Shown here piece after piece: positions 1 to 6,014 of a stretch of 7,149 nt of DNA (the first letter of the stretch is position 1; each line of letters starts with the position of its first letter). The stretch is taken from contig CAZAGD010000008.1 in assembly GCA_964484485.1 (NCBI GenBank), positions 1 through 7,149 on the forward strand, given 5' to 3'. Origin of the DNA: CAZAGD01 sp964484485. Lineage in GTDB: Bacteria > Desulfobacterota > SM23-61. Both the position numbers and the translations under genes were made by a program. Under the pieces are notes generated by a model. That model was not told the DNA's origin. It was given only the letters and a program-made list of their open reading frames with translations, and did not search any database.

Positions 1-1073
1 AAATAATCACCTACGATAGCAGGAAATACAGCGCTCACCCCTCCATAAGAAAATCCGAATAGAGCCGAGAAGATATAAAGCATCCAACTTCTATTCGTCA
101 TTAAAATCCAGCACCAACAAAAAACTTGTAAGCCGAGATTAATAGCCAGAGCTGATTTGCGGCCGATACGGTCGGAGATGAAGCCCATCATTAGCCTACC
201 CGTGGTTGAAAAACCTCCTAAGATACTAATCGCCGTAAGGGCTGTTTTTTTAGAAAGCCCTATATCCAGCGCAAAAATCATTAAATGAACAAGGGGCCAA
301 AAAACGAAAAGCCAAGTGCAGAAAAATAGGGCGGTCAATATCCAAAAAGATTTGGTATGCATGGCTTCGGCGGCCGACCAGCTTATTTCATTATTTATTG
401 GTGGTGTTAAATTTCCTGGTAATATTTGGAGACCTTGTTGATCTGTGGGTAATGTTTTTTTCCCGTCCGGCTTAAGTCCCACTTTCTCGGGATGGCCGAT
501 TAAGAAAAAAGAAGTGGTAAAAAGTATAGCAAATACTATCGTCCCTAAAACGACGCAAGTTGACCGCCACCCCATAGTGGCGATTAAAAAACCGGTTAAT
601 GGAGGAATGAAAATAATGCCTATTCCCAAACCAGACTGCCCAATGCCTACAGCCATTCCTCTTTTCTCGATAAACCATTTCACTACCGTAGGGTTGGCGG
701 TAATATAAGTAGCGCTCATTCCCCAAGAAGCCAAGAATCCATAGAATAAGTAAAGATGCCAGGGAGCTTTTACTTGACTGATTAAGGCGATCCCCGAACC
801 CAAACATATACTGCCCAGGAGAAGAATAGGCCGAGGGCCAAATCTGTCTGCCCATCGGCCCAAGATAATTCCTAAAAAGCTGTACATAAAAGCATAAAGG
901 GAGAAAGCCCCAGCCAGGCTTTGGCGATTCCATTGAAACTCCGCTATTAAAGAAGGAAAGAGGACGCCGAAAGAATATTGGGCGCCATAAGCAATGGCCA
1001 AGTTTAGAAAAACTAAGCCAGTTATTATCCACCCATAAAATATTTGGCCTTCCGAAAGATTTTTATTAGGCAT
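1..1073 (-). CDS. MFS transporter, OFA/monocarboxylate-type, 3' end cut by window edge
   Basis: Read on the minus strand from ATG at 1073, this frame stays open to position 1, giving 357 complete residues; the usual length is about 410-430, so only the last helix or two are missing. It is an inner-membrane secondary transporter. The early GW (residues 15-16) followed by a hydrophobic helix, and the stretch FGVLFPSLIAEFQW, resemble oxalate/formate antiporter and monocarboxylate carriers. The MFS loop motif appears in both halves: GRWADRFGPRP near residues 72-82 and GFISDRIGRK near 297-306. A hydrophilic central loop (about residues 194-232) separates the two six-helix halves. The start lies 5 nt after the stop of the upstream lactonase-like gene, with no clear Shine-Dalgarno, so translational coupling is likely. 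A small organic acid is a reasonable substrate, but the sequence does not specify which. Confidence 0.9.
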   Translation of the reverse strand, partial: MPNKNLSEGQIFYGWIITGLVFLNLAIAYGAQYSFGVLFPSLIAEFQWNRQSLAGAFSLYAFMYSFLGIILGRWADRFGPRPILLLGSICLGSGIALISQVKAPWHLYLFYGFLASWGMSATYITANPTVVKWFIEKRGMAVGIGQSGLGIGIIFIPPLTGFLIATMGWRSTCVVLGTIVFAILFTTSFFLIGHPEKVGLKPDGKKTLPTDQQGLQILPGNLTPPINNEISWSAAEAMHTKSFWILTALFFCTWLFVFWPLVHLMIFALDIGLSKKTALTAISILGGFSTTGRLMMGFISDRIGRKSALAINLGLQVFCWCWILMTNRSWMLYIFSALFGFSYGGVSAVFPAIVGDY

Positions 1074-1078
1074 ACAGT

Positions 1079-2140
1079 TTAGGGAAGCTTAAATTTGCCA
1101 ATGCGATCGTTGGGCAAGCTGCCTAAATAGAGATAGCCTCCATATTCTCGCGCCGAGGTAATTTCTTTGAGATGCTTACCAGAAGGTTCATGGAGGCTTT
1201 GAATTATTTTTCCAGTTTCATCTAAGGCCAGCACCAATCCGTATGGTAGTGGTTTAGGCCAGAGGGCTTTAGGTAGTTTAGATAATTGGGCTTTTAGAAA
1301 AGGGTAGGGATGGATTTTATCCACAACATCATTACGGACCGTGAATAAGGCCAACCAGAATTTACCTTTACGATTAGAAGAAATGTTGTCTGGAAATCCC
1401 GGCAAGTTTTCTATGAAAACCTCATGAGTTCCAGCTTTGGGGCCTTTTAGCCAATAGCGGATAATCCGGTAGCGATAAGTTTCATTAACCAGGACAAAAT
1501 CCTCGTTAGCAGAAAGAGCTACGCCGTTAGCAAAATAAAGATTTTTCAGTAAGACTTTAACTTGGCCAGTTTTGGGGTCATAGCTTAAAAACCTGCCATG
1601 AGCCCGCGATTCTAAAAGATCATAAAGATATTCGGCCTGGCTGAATTTAGAACTGGCATCGGTAAAATAGATCAGGCCATCTTGGGAAATATCCAAAGCA
1701 TCCGTGAATTTAAAAGGAATCCCTTCAGCAGAATCGGCTAAGACTTTGATTTTTCCATCTGGAGCTATGGAAAGCAATCCTTTATAAGCATCACAGACAA
1801 TTAAGTTATCATTCTGATCAAACTGCATCCCTAAAGGGCGTCCTTTAGTGTCCGCAAAAGTTTCCATTTTCCCATCGGGAAATAAACGCATTATCTTCCC
1901 GTCTTGGGTTCCGCCATAAAATAATCCTTTTTTATCCACGGCCACTTCTTCCGGCCCATTGATCTTTCCTAAAGCCAGAAGTTCCGCTTTTTGCAGAAGG
2001 TTATTGGGGGCAAGGACGCCTTTTAATTCCGGTTTGGGAGGAGGATTATAAGCAACAGGATCAATGGGGGCCGGTTGTAATAAGAAAATTGCTATAATTA
2101 CTATAATGGCCAAGAGGAGAAAAACAAAAAATTTTTTCAT
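1079..2140 (-). CDS. Membrane-anchored SMP-30/gluconolactonase/strictosidine synthase-like protein
   Basis: The 353-residue protein starts with a short basic end (MKK) and one hydrophobic helix (about residues 3-22), then a Pro-rich linker, so it is probably an uncleaved anchor with the propeller outside the cytoplasm; a signal peptide is possible. The rest matches the six-bladed beta-propeller family that includes strictosidine synthase-like proteins and mammalian APMAP. Visible signatures are GPEE (62-65), repeated DGKI blade motifs, YFTDASSKFS (158-167), LYFANGVALS (201-210) and LPGFPDN (246-252). E64, N205 and D251 are in places where this family binds a divalent metal. Members hydrolyse lactones or aryl esters; the substrate here is unknown. 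ATG 2140 is preferred over the in-frame GTG at 2149, because that GTG overlaps the Shine-Dalgarno sequence. The gene is the first of a leftward pair with the MFS transporter. Confidence 0.88.
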   Translation of the reverse strand: MKKFFVFLLLAIIVIIAIFLLQPAPIDPVAYNPPPKPELKGVLAPNNLLQKAELLALGKINGPEEVAVDKKGLFYGGTQDGKIMRLFPDGKMETFADTKGRPLGMQFDQNDNLIVCDAYKGLLSIAPDGKIKVLADSAEGIPFKFTDALDISQDGLIYFTDASSKFSQAEYLYDLLESRAHGRFLSYDPKTGQVKVLLKNLYFANGVALSANEDFVLVNETYRYRIIRYWLKGPKAGTHEVFIENLPGFPDNISSNRKGKFWLALFTVRNDVVDKIHPYPFLKAQLSKLPKALWPKPLPYGLVLALDETGKIIQSLHEPSGKHLKEITSAREYGGYLYLGSLPNDRIGKFKLP

Positions 2141-2148
2141 GATTAGCA

Positions 2149-2155
2149 CCTCCTT
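2149..2155 (-). promoter_or_regulatory. Ribosome binding site deciding the start of the lactonase-like gene
   Basis: The minus strand reads AAGGAGG followed by 8 nt and then ATG at 2140. The longer reading from GTG 2149 would place the start codon on the last G of this site, so the shorter protein is the better call. Confidence 0.8.
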
Positions 2156-2189
2156 ATTTCAAAGATAAATTGCTTTGCCCAATTTTGAA

Positions 2190-2216
2190 ATTATCTTATT
2201 TTTGCCGGCCTGGCAA
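2190..2216 (-). promoter_or_regulatory. Candidate leftward promoter
   Basis: On the minus strand TTGCCA (2216-2211) and GATAAT (2195-2190) are separated by 15 nt. They sit about 50 nt upstream of the lactonase-like start at 2140. The spacer is shorter than the optimal 17 nt and the assignment is by eye only. Confidence 0.3.
2202..2216. promoter_or_regulatory. Palindrome TTGCC-N5-GGCAA in the divergent control region, possible operator
   Basis: The sequence TTGCCGGCCTGGCAA has perfect 5-bp arms around a 5-nt centre and contains a T-N11-A arrangement as seen at many LysR-type operators. It lies between the two divergent units and overlaps the -35 part of the candidate leftward promoter. Position and symmetry suggest a regulator site, but no regulator gene is in the window. 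Confidence 0.35.
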
Positions 2217-2247
2217 TATAGAATAGGAAAAGTGAAGAAAAAATTTC

Positions 2248-2277
2248 TTGACTTTTATTTAGGGATGTAAGCAAATA
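2248..2277 (+). promoter_or_regulatory. Candidate rightward promoter for the aldehyde oxidoreductase/VOC/methyltransferase cluster
   Basis: TTGACT at 2248-2253 is a good -35 match. At the right distance (18 nt) lies only a weak AT-rich -10, CAAATA at 2272-2277. A start point near 2284 would leave a leader of about 30 nt before ATG 2315. The -35 is fair and the -10 poor. Confidence 0.35.
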
Positions 2278-2314
2278 AAAATAATCAGAATTTTTAAGGA
2301 GGGTGGAGGGAATT

Positions 2315-2879
2315 ATGTTTGGATGGCGCGGGAAGGTATTGCGGATTGATCTTACACGGGGAGAAATTAAAGAAGAAGAGTTAACTGGCCGAGTAGCCAA
2401 AGATTATTTAGGTGGCCGGGGCTTGGGTATTTATTATTTAAACAAGGAACTTGATATCCGGGTCGATCCCCTTTCTCCAGAAAATATGCTGATCATGGCC
2501 ACGGGTCCGCTGACGGGAACTGCTGCGCCCACTGGCTCGCGCTATATGGTGATGACCAAAAGCCCTTTAACGGGAGCTATTACCTGTTCGAATGCCGGCG
2601 GTCAATTCCCTAAAGAATTAAAATGGGCCGGTTATGATGCTTTAATTTTCTCAGGCCGTTCAGCCAAGCCTGTCTATCTATGGATAGAAGGTAGAAAAGC
2701 AGAGCTTAGGTCAGCAGAACATTTCTGGGGCAAATGGGTGCCTGAAACAACCCCAAGGACCAACTCGGGGAAAGGTGGTGCATTTAGATGAAATGCTTGC
2801 CGAATATTACCAAGAAAGAGGTTGGAATGAAGAAGGGATACCTACCAAAGCTAAATTAAAAGAATTGTCTTTGGATTAA
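2315..2879 (+). pseudogene. Aldehyde:ferredoxin oxidoreductase remnant, internal deletion plus frameshift
   Basis: Tungsten aldehyde:ferredoxin oxidoreductases (about 600 residues) oxidise aldehydes to acids in the cytoplasm. From ATG 2315 (GGAGGG 4 nt upstream, AAGGAGG 12 nt upstream) the frame begins MFGWRGKVLRIDL and carries the N-terminal-domain hallmarks YLGGRGLG (31-38), GPLTGTAAPTGSRY (64-77), CSNAGG (91-96) and LKWAGYD (102-108), with R76 and N93 where the family contacts the tungstopterin. Homology ends near WGKWVPETT (138-146). The next bases encode, in the +1 frame, a typical extreme C-terminus: GPTRGKVVHLDEMLAEYYQE, then RGWNEEGIPTKAKLKELSLD and TAA at 2877-2879. The reading frame itself stops at 2789-2791 after 158 codons. 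About 400 residues are missing, including all [4Fe-4S] cysteines and most of the active site. The junction lies around 2738-2757. A real deletion or a misassembly would look the same. The in-frame GTG at 2303 is less likely as start. It heads the rightward cluster, 21 nt before the VOC gene. Confidence 0.88.
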
Positions 2880-2900
2880 GAAAAGAAAGGAGGAAGAGAC

Positions 2901-3326
2901 ATGAATTATGCTATTGAACACCTGGCCATCAGATGCCGCGATATCGATGCTTCCGTTGATTATTTCCAACGTTTATTCGGAGCCCAGGTAATTTTACAGA
3001 GGTACCTCACGAATGATAGGCGCATAGTTTTTTTGCGCTTGGGAGATACTATACTGGAGTTGATGTCCATGGGTAAAGCTGCTGAGCCAGTCGATCCTCG
3101 CGAGCACTATGGAGTGCATCACATAGGTATTAAGACCAATAATTTTGAAGCCTCTGTGCAGGAGCTTAAAGCCAAAGGAGCTGATTTCTTGGGTGAACCA
3201 TTTGAACCGACTCCCGGAATAAAATTGGTTTTCATAAGAGAGCCTAATGGAGCAGTTATTGAATTAGCTCAAAGAGATCCCCAAGTTTTCCAAGAAGCCT
3301 TGGCCAAAGGAAAAGTTAATTGGTAA
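2901..3326 (+). CDS. VOC-family (glyoxalase/methylmalonyl-CoA epimerase-like) protein
   Basis: The 141-residue protein has two beta-alpha-beta-beta-beta halves, residues 1-60 and 70-125. The expected four metal ligands of the vicinal oxygen chelate superfamily are visible: H7 in IEHLAI, E53 in ILELM, H74 in HHIGI and E121 in VIELA. The set H/E/H/E suits a divalent-metal enzyme such as a lactoylglutathione lyase, methylmalonyl-CoA epimerase or dioxygenase relative. The short length and the EPNGAVIEL end are typical of single-domain members, which act as dimers. The reaction cannot be fixed from the sequence; an epimerase or lyase acting on an oxo- or hydroxyacid is plausible. AAAGGAGG (2886-2893) lies 7 nt before ATG. 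The gene sits between the oxidoreductase remnant and the methyltransferase, which starts 22 nt after its stop, so the three are probably co-transcribed. Confidence 0.87.
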   Translation: MNYAIEHLAIRCRDIDASVDYFQRLFGAQVILQRYLTNDRRIVFLRLGDTILELMSMGKAAEPVDPREHYGVHHIGIKTNNFEASVQELKAKGADFLGEPFEPTPGIKLVFIREPNGAVIELAQRDPQVFQEALAKGKVNW

Positions 3327-3348
3327 GAAAAAATAAAGGAGTGAGAAC

Positions 3349-4377
3349 ATGACCGGTAAAGAAATAGTGCAGATGGCTTTTGAGTTACGAAAAACGCCGC
3401 GCCTGCCGGTTACGTTGATCGGCGGCGGGGCATGGGCCGTAAATAAAGCTGGAAAAACTTTTGCGGCTATTAAAGAAGATCCAGCCCAAATTGCGGAGGT
3501 CTTTATTCAGTATTATCGTCTGTTTGAACATGATCTTATCTGGACTGGTTCCAATTTTCTTAATTACCCGATCAGTTTTTTGGGCTGTCCGATAAAGGAT
3601 GACTCGGCGAGTTATCCGGCGTTGGAAGGGTCAGTAATAAGAACTTTAGATGAATTGGATAAACTGCAGATGGAAAAAGTAAAACAAAATCCGATTATGC
3701 AAGCGATCATCCGCTCCCATCATTTAGTAGCAGACGCCATCGGAAAAGAAACGATGATCATTCCGACCCAATGGGCTCCTTTTACTTTTGCTTCCCGTAT
3801 CTTAGGGGTGGAGGCGACGATGATGGCTACGATCAATGATCCAGATCGGTTAAAGAAACTTATTAGCTTTGCTACCGAATTAATTTGGGCTTTGCTGGAA
3901 CCTGTACTGGAACATCCGGACATTGGCGGAGCAAATTTTTCTGATCCCGCTGCTTCGGGAGATTTAATTTCCCCGGCCACCTTTCGCAATTTTTCCGCTC
4001 CGGCGCTGGCGGAACTTACCCGGCGGCTAAAGGGAAAAGGAAAATACGCTATGATTCATATTTGCGGGGATACGACTAAAATTTTGGAGGATATATTAAA
4101 TATCAAACCTCACTGCTTTAGCTTAGAGAGTAAAGTTGATTTGGGCGTAGCCAAAGAAATATTGGGAGGCAAGATCTGTGTAGCGGGCAATGTTTCCCCC
4201 ACCGGGGCCTTCCTTTCGGGCACGCCCAACGAGGTCATCGAAGAAGCCCGAGCCTGTTTGCAGGCCTGGGGAAATTCACCGGGATACATTCTGACCGTGG
4301 GGTGTGATTTCGCTAAAGAGGTTCCTTTGCCGAATATGCAGGCCCTCATGTCTTTCAAAAATAATCCAGGGAATTAA
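3349..4377 (+). CDS. MtaA/CmuA-like methyltransferase of the uroporphyrinogen decarboxylase (URO-D) fold
   Basis: The 342-residue cytoplasmic protein has the TIM-barrel URO-D fold but is unlikely to be HemE, because the N-terminal RQAGRY-type substrate motif of HemE is absent. It shows features of the corrinoid-dependent methyltransferase branch: SDPAASGDLISPATF (198-212) and a zinc site of the H-X-C...C type, with H237 and C239 in IHICG and C319 in VGCDF. In MtaA/MtbA this zinc activates the thiol of coenzyme M that accepts a methyl group from a methyl-corrinoid protein. In bacteria, relatives use tetrahydrofolate or serve demethylation of halomethanes or methoxy compounds. The acceptor cannot be told here. 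AAAGGAG lies 7 nt before ATG. No corrinoid-binding protein or reductive activator is encoded in the window, so a partner elsewhere is needed. Only 4 nt separate it from the following transporter gene, which points to a linked function. Confidence 0.87.
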   Translation: MTGKEIVQMAFELRKTPRLPVTLIGGGAWAVNKAGKTFAAIKEDPAQIAEVFIQYYRLFEHDLIWTGSNFLNYPISFLGCPIKDDSASYPALEGSVIRTLDELDKLQMEKVKQNPIMQAIIRSHHLVADAIGKETMIIPTQWAPFTFASRILGVEATMMATINDPDRLKKLISFATELIWALLEPVLEHPDIGGANFSDPAASGDLISPATFRNFSAPALAELTRRLKGKGKYAMIHICGDTTKILEDILNIKPHCFSLESKVDLGVAKEILGGKICVAGNVSPTGAFLSGTPNEVIEEARACLQAWGNSPGYILTVGCDFAKEVPLPNMQALMSFKNNPGN

Positions 4378-4381
4378 AGTT

Positions 4382-5581
4382 ATGGATATCACTGCTCCGC
4401 GCGCACCTATTCCCGGGATCCTCTTTTTCTTCGTGTTAGCCCATTTTAGCCATCACCTGTTGACTTCTTTACCTATTCCTCTTTCGCCCATGATCCGCAG
4501 TGATTTTGCCTTAGACTATACCCAAGCCGGTTTAGTTATCTCTGCTTTCAATCTTTCCTACGGTCTGGGCCAACTTCCTGCGGGATGGTTAGCAGATCGT
4601 CTGGGTCCACGGTTGATGATGGCTATCGGTATATGTGGCGTAGCCCTGGCCGGATTTTTAGTGGGGCTTTCGCAGAGTTTTTCCATGCTTATATTATTCC
4701 TGGCTCTTATGGGCATAATGGGCGGAGGCTATCATCCAGCGGCTCCGCCCATGATTTCGGCAGCGGTAGAGAAAGTTTATCAAGGGCGCGCTTTGGGATT
4801 ACACATGATCGGCGGTGGGGCAAGTTTCTTCCTGGCTCCTTTAATCGCTGCGGCCATTGCTGCTTATTTTGGCTGGCGCGGATCATTCCTTGGTCTGGCT
4901 CTGCCTACTTTGGCGTATGGGGCATTTTTTTATACAATTTTGAAGAAAAGAAGATTGGGGGAAGCAGTTAAAAAAGAGAGCGCGAAAAAAACCATCGCGG
5001 CAAAAATGCCCGCCGGGCAAATACGGACTTTGGGTTTGGTTATTTTCTTAAGCACCTTTACCGCCGCCGTGCTATTTGCAGCTATGTCGTTTATTCCTCT
5101 TTTTTTAGTAGATCAAGTGGGTTTCAGTAAGGCAAAGGCCGGTGCTTTTTTTGCATTTATCTACTCTGCCGGTCTCTGGGTGAGCCCCATCGGCGGATAT
5201 TTATCCGACCGTTTTGGGGCAATTCCTGTTCTGCTCATAGTCTTGTTTTTAACTGGGCCGGTGATATACCTCCTCAATTTTGTTTCCTCTTGGTTAGGAG
5301 TAGGTGTTTTACTTCTGCTGATAGGCATTATTATCTATGTGCGGATGCCTGTCTCCGAATCTTACATTATGGCTAAGACTCCTGAACACCGCCGCTCCGC
5401 TGTTCTGGGCATATATTTTTTTAGCAGCATGGAAGGGGGCGGAGTATTAACGCCCTTACTGGGGTATTTAATTGATAATCTTGGGTTTTATTATAGTTTT
5501 TCCATAGCGGCTCTGCTTTTATTGGCCACCACATTTATTTGCTCTATATTCCTATGGGGAGAGCGGCATGAGCGCGCTTAG
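4382..5581 (+). CDS. MFS transporter, resembling the fosmidomycin-resistance (FSR)-like group
   Basis: This 399-residue integral membrane protein has about twelve hydrophobic helices. The first follows a short N-terminus and contains HFSHHLLTSLPIPLSP (21-36). The MFS loop motif is GWLADRLGPR (68-77) in the first half and GGYLSDRFGA (271-280) in the second. GGGYHPAAPPM (114-124) resembles the YHPA region of FSR-like carriers. A basic cytoplasmic loop rich in Lys (188-208) joins the halves. The start ATG 4382 is chosen because the upstream in-frame GTG at 4304 would overlap the methyltransferase by 74 nt and add a non-family leader; AGGGA at 4368-4372 is a weak ribosome site 9 nt away. With a 4-nt gap to the methyltransferase it is probably translated with it. 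Its substrate may be that of the enzymes upstream (inference). It is clearly different from the OFA-type carrier at the left edge. Confidence 0.9.
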   Translation: MDITAPRAPIPGILFFFVLAHFSHHLLTSLPIPLSPMIRSDFALDYTQAGLVISAFNLSYGLGQLPAGWLADRLGPRLMMAIGICGVALAGFLVGLSQSFSMLILFLALMGIMGGGYHPAAPPMISAAVEKVYQGRALGLHMIGGGASFFLAPLIAAAIAAYFGWRGSFLGLALPTLAYGAFFYTILKKRRLGEAVKKESAKKTIAAKMPAGQIRTLGLVIFLSTFTAAVLFAAMSFIPLFLVDQVGFSKAKAGAFFAFIYSAGLWVSPIGGYLSDRFGAIPVLLIVLFLTGPVIYLLNFVSSWLGVGVLLLLIGIIIYVRMPVSESYIMAKTPEHRRSAVLGIYFFSSMEGGGVLTPLLGYLIDNLGFYYSFSIAALLLLATTFICSIFLWGERHERA

Positions 5582-5603
5582 CTTTTTTTAATTTGTTGTT
5601 CAC

Positions 5604-5630
5604 CGCCAAGCACGCCAAGGACGCAGAAGA
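5604..5630. repeat. Three 9-nt tandem units, copy of a widespread dispersed intergenic motif
   Basis: The units CGCCAAGCA, CGCCAAGGA and CGCAGAAGA follow one another, preceded by TTCACCG. Strings of this kind (CACCGCCAAG...GCCAAGGACGC) recur between genes in many bacterial genomes, often with flanking AT-rich sequence as here. That recurrence is from general knowledge, not from a search. Confidence 0.55.
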
Positions 5631-5686
5631 ATTCGAAAATAAATTTTGCTTTAGGGGCTAAGAGCTGCCCGAAGAAATTAAGTTAA

Positions 5687-5705
5687 TATTTCCTATCAGG
5701 AAATA
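5687..5705. repeat. Perfect 8-bp hairpin
   Basis: TATTTCCT and AGGAAATA flank the loop ATC. It is AT-rich and has no following T-run, so it is not a good intrinsic terminator. The right arm plus the next bases (5697-5708) also matches, inverted and with one mismatch, positions 5912-5923. Confidence 0.5.
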
Positions 5706-5751
5706 GCGGTTGCGGGGGCAATTTTAGACTTGCTTTTACTCTAAGCTTATT

Positions 5752-5938
5752 TCATAATTTGCTCACTTGCAGGTAAAATTATTTGAGGTTTCTGAAAAAC
5801 CGACTTTTTGGTCAATCCCGCGGCAGCGGAAGTCCAGAAATGCCTTAAAAAAACTGGATTCCTGCTTGCGCAGAAAGACAAAATAACATCCTGAAGGATT
5901 TTTTCAGAGATCGCTATTTTCTGGTCAAACAATTATGA
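5752..5938. repeat. Degraded nested palindromic element (MITE- or REP-like)
   Basis: Three inverted pairs share almost the same centre, near 5845. They are TCATAATT (5752-5759) with AATTATGA (5931-5938), TCTGAAAAA (5791-5799) with TTTTTCAGA (5900-5908), and a core pair (5811-5837 with 5854-5879) that begins GTC and ends GAC. The core contains CCAGAAATGCCTTA and CTGGATTCCTGC, resembling the common dispersed motif of the type GTCATTCCCGC...CTGGATTCC. Each core half is also a small hairpin. No transposase is present. The arms have drifted, so it looks old. Confidence 0.6.
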
Positions 5939-5999
5939 TCAATATTTATGGGCCGCAAGTACGTCTTTGCTGAAATTTTCTGAGAAAAATTTTTCAATT

Positions 6000-6006
6000 A
6001 AGGAGG
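6000..6006 (+). promoter_or_regulatory. Ribosome binding site that fixes a TTG start for the aminotransferase
   Basis: AAGGAGG is followed by 8 nt and TTG at 6015. The longest frame begins at another TTG (5967), which has no ribosome site and would add 16 residues of Lys/Glu/Phe-rich sequence not expected in the family. Confidence 0.8.
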
Positions 6007-6014
6007 AAGAAAAA

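Larger units (their letters stand above)
5582..6014. other. 433-bp non-coding stretch with several inverted and tandem repeats
   Basis: I find no convincing gene here. A 61-codon minus-strand frame (5932-5747) runs straight through the palindromic repeat at 5811-5879 and has no ribosome site that I can see. The stretch holds a 9-nt tandem repeat (5604-5630), a perfect hairpin (5687-5705), a degraded palindromic element (5752-5938) and the leader of the aminotransferase gene. No clear promoter for that gene could be assigned, although one must lie here unless transcription reads through from the transporter. Confidence 0.7.

Noticed and set aside
445..708. 87-codon plus-strand reading frame
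   Set aside because: It lies antisense inside the MFS transporter gene and has no ribosome site or family resemblance.
472..1032. 186-codon minus-strand reading frame
   Set aside because: It is a shadow of the MFS transporter, which is read in a different minus frame from ATG 1073 and runs off the left edge. Its translation lacks helices and family motifs.
2191..2400. 69-codon minus-strand reading frame across the divergent region
   Set aside because: It overlaps the aldehyde oxidoreductase start and both candidate promoters, and shows no recognisable domain.
3720..4358. Two minus-strand frames (89 and 82 codons) opposite the methyltransferase
   Set aside because: Both are antisense shadows of a gene with complete family motifs.
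3349..4377. Annotation as uroporphyrinogen decarboxylase HemE
   Set aside because: The N-terminal HemE substrate motif is missing and the HxC...C zinc site of MtaA/CmuA-type methyltransferases is present.
4585..4971. 128-codon plus-strand reading frame
   Set aside because: It is an alternative frame inside the second transporter gene, whose own frame has clear MFS motifs.
5561..5589. Possible intrinsic terminator at the end of the second transporter gene
   Set aside because: There is a T-run (5583-5589), but the preceding GC-rich bases form only a 4-bp stem (AGCG/CGCT) or a loopless palindrome, so the hairpin is not convincing.
5747..5932. 61-codon minus-strand frame in the intergenic gap
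   Set aside because: It passes through the palindromic element, and its FCASRNPVF segment is what the dispersed repeat gives when translated.
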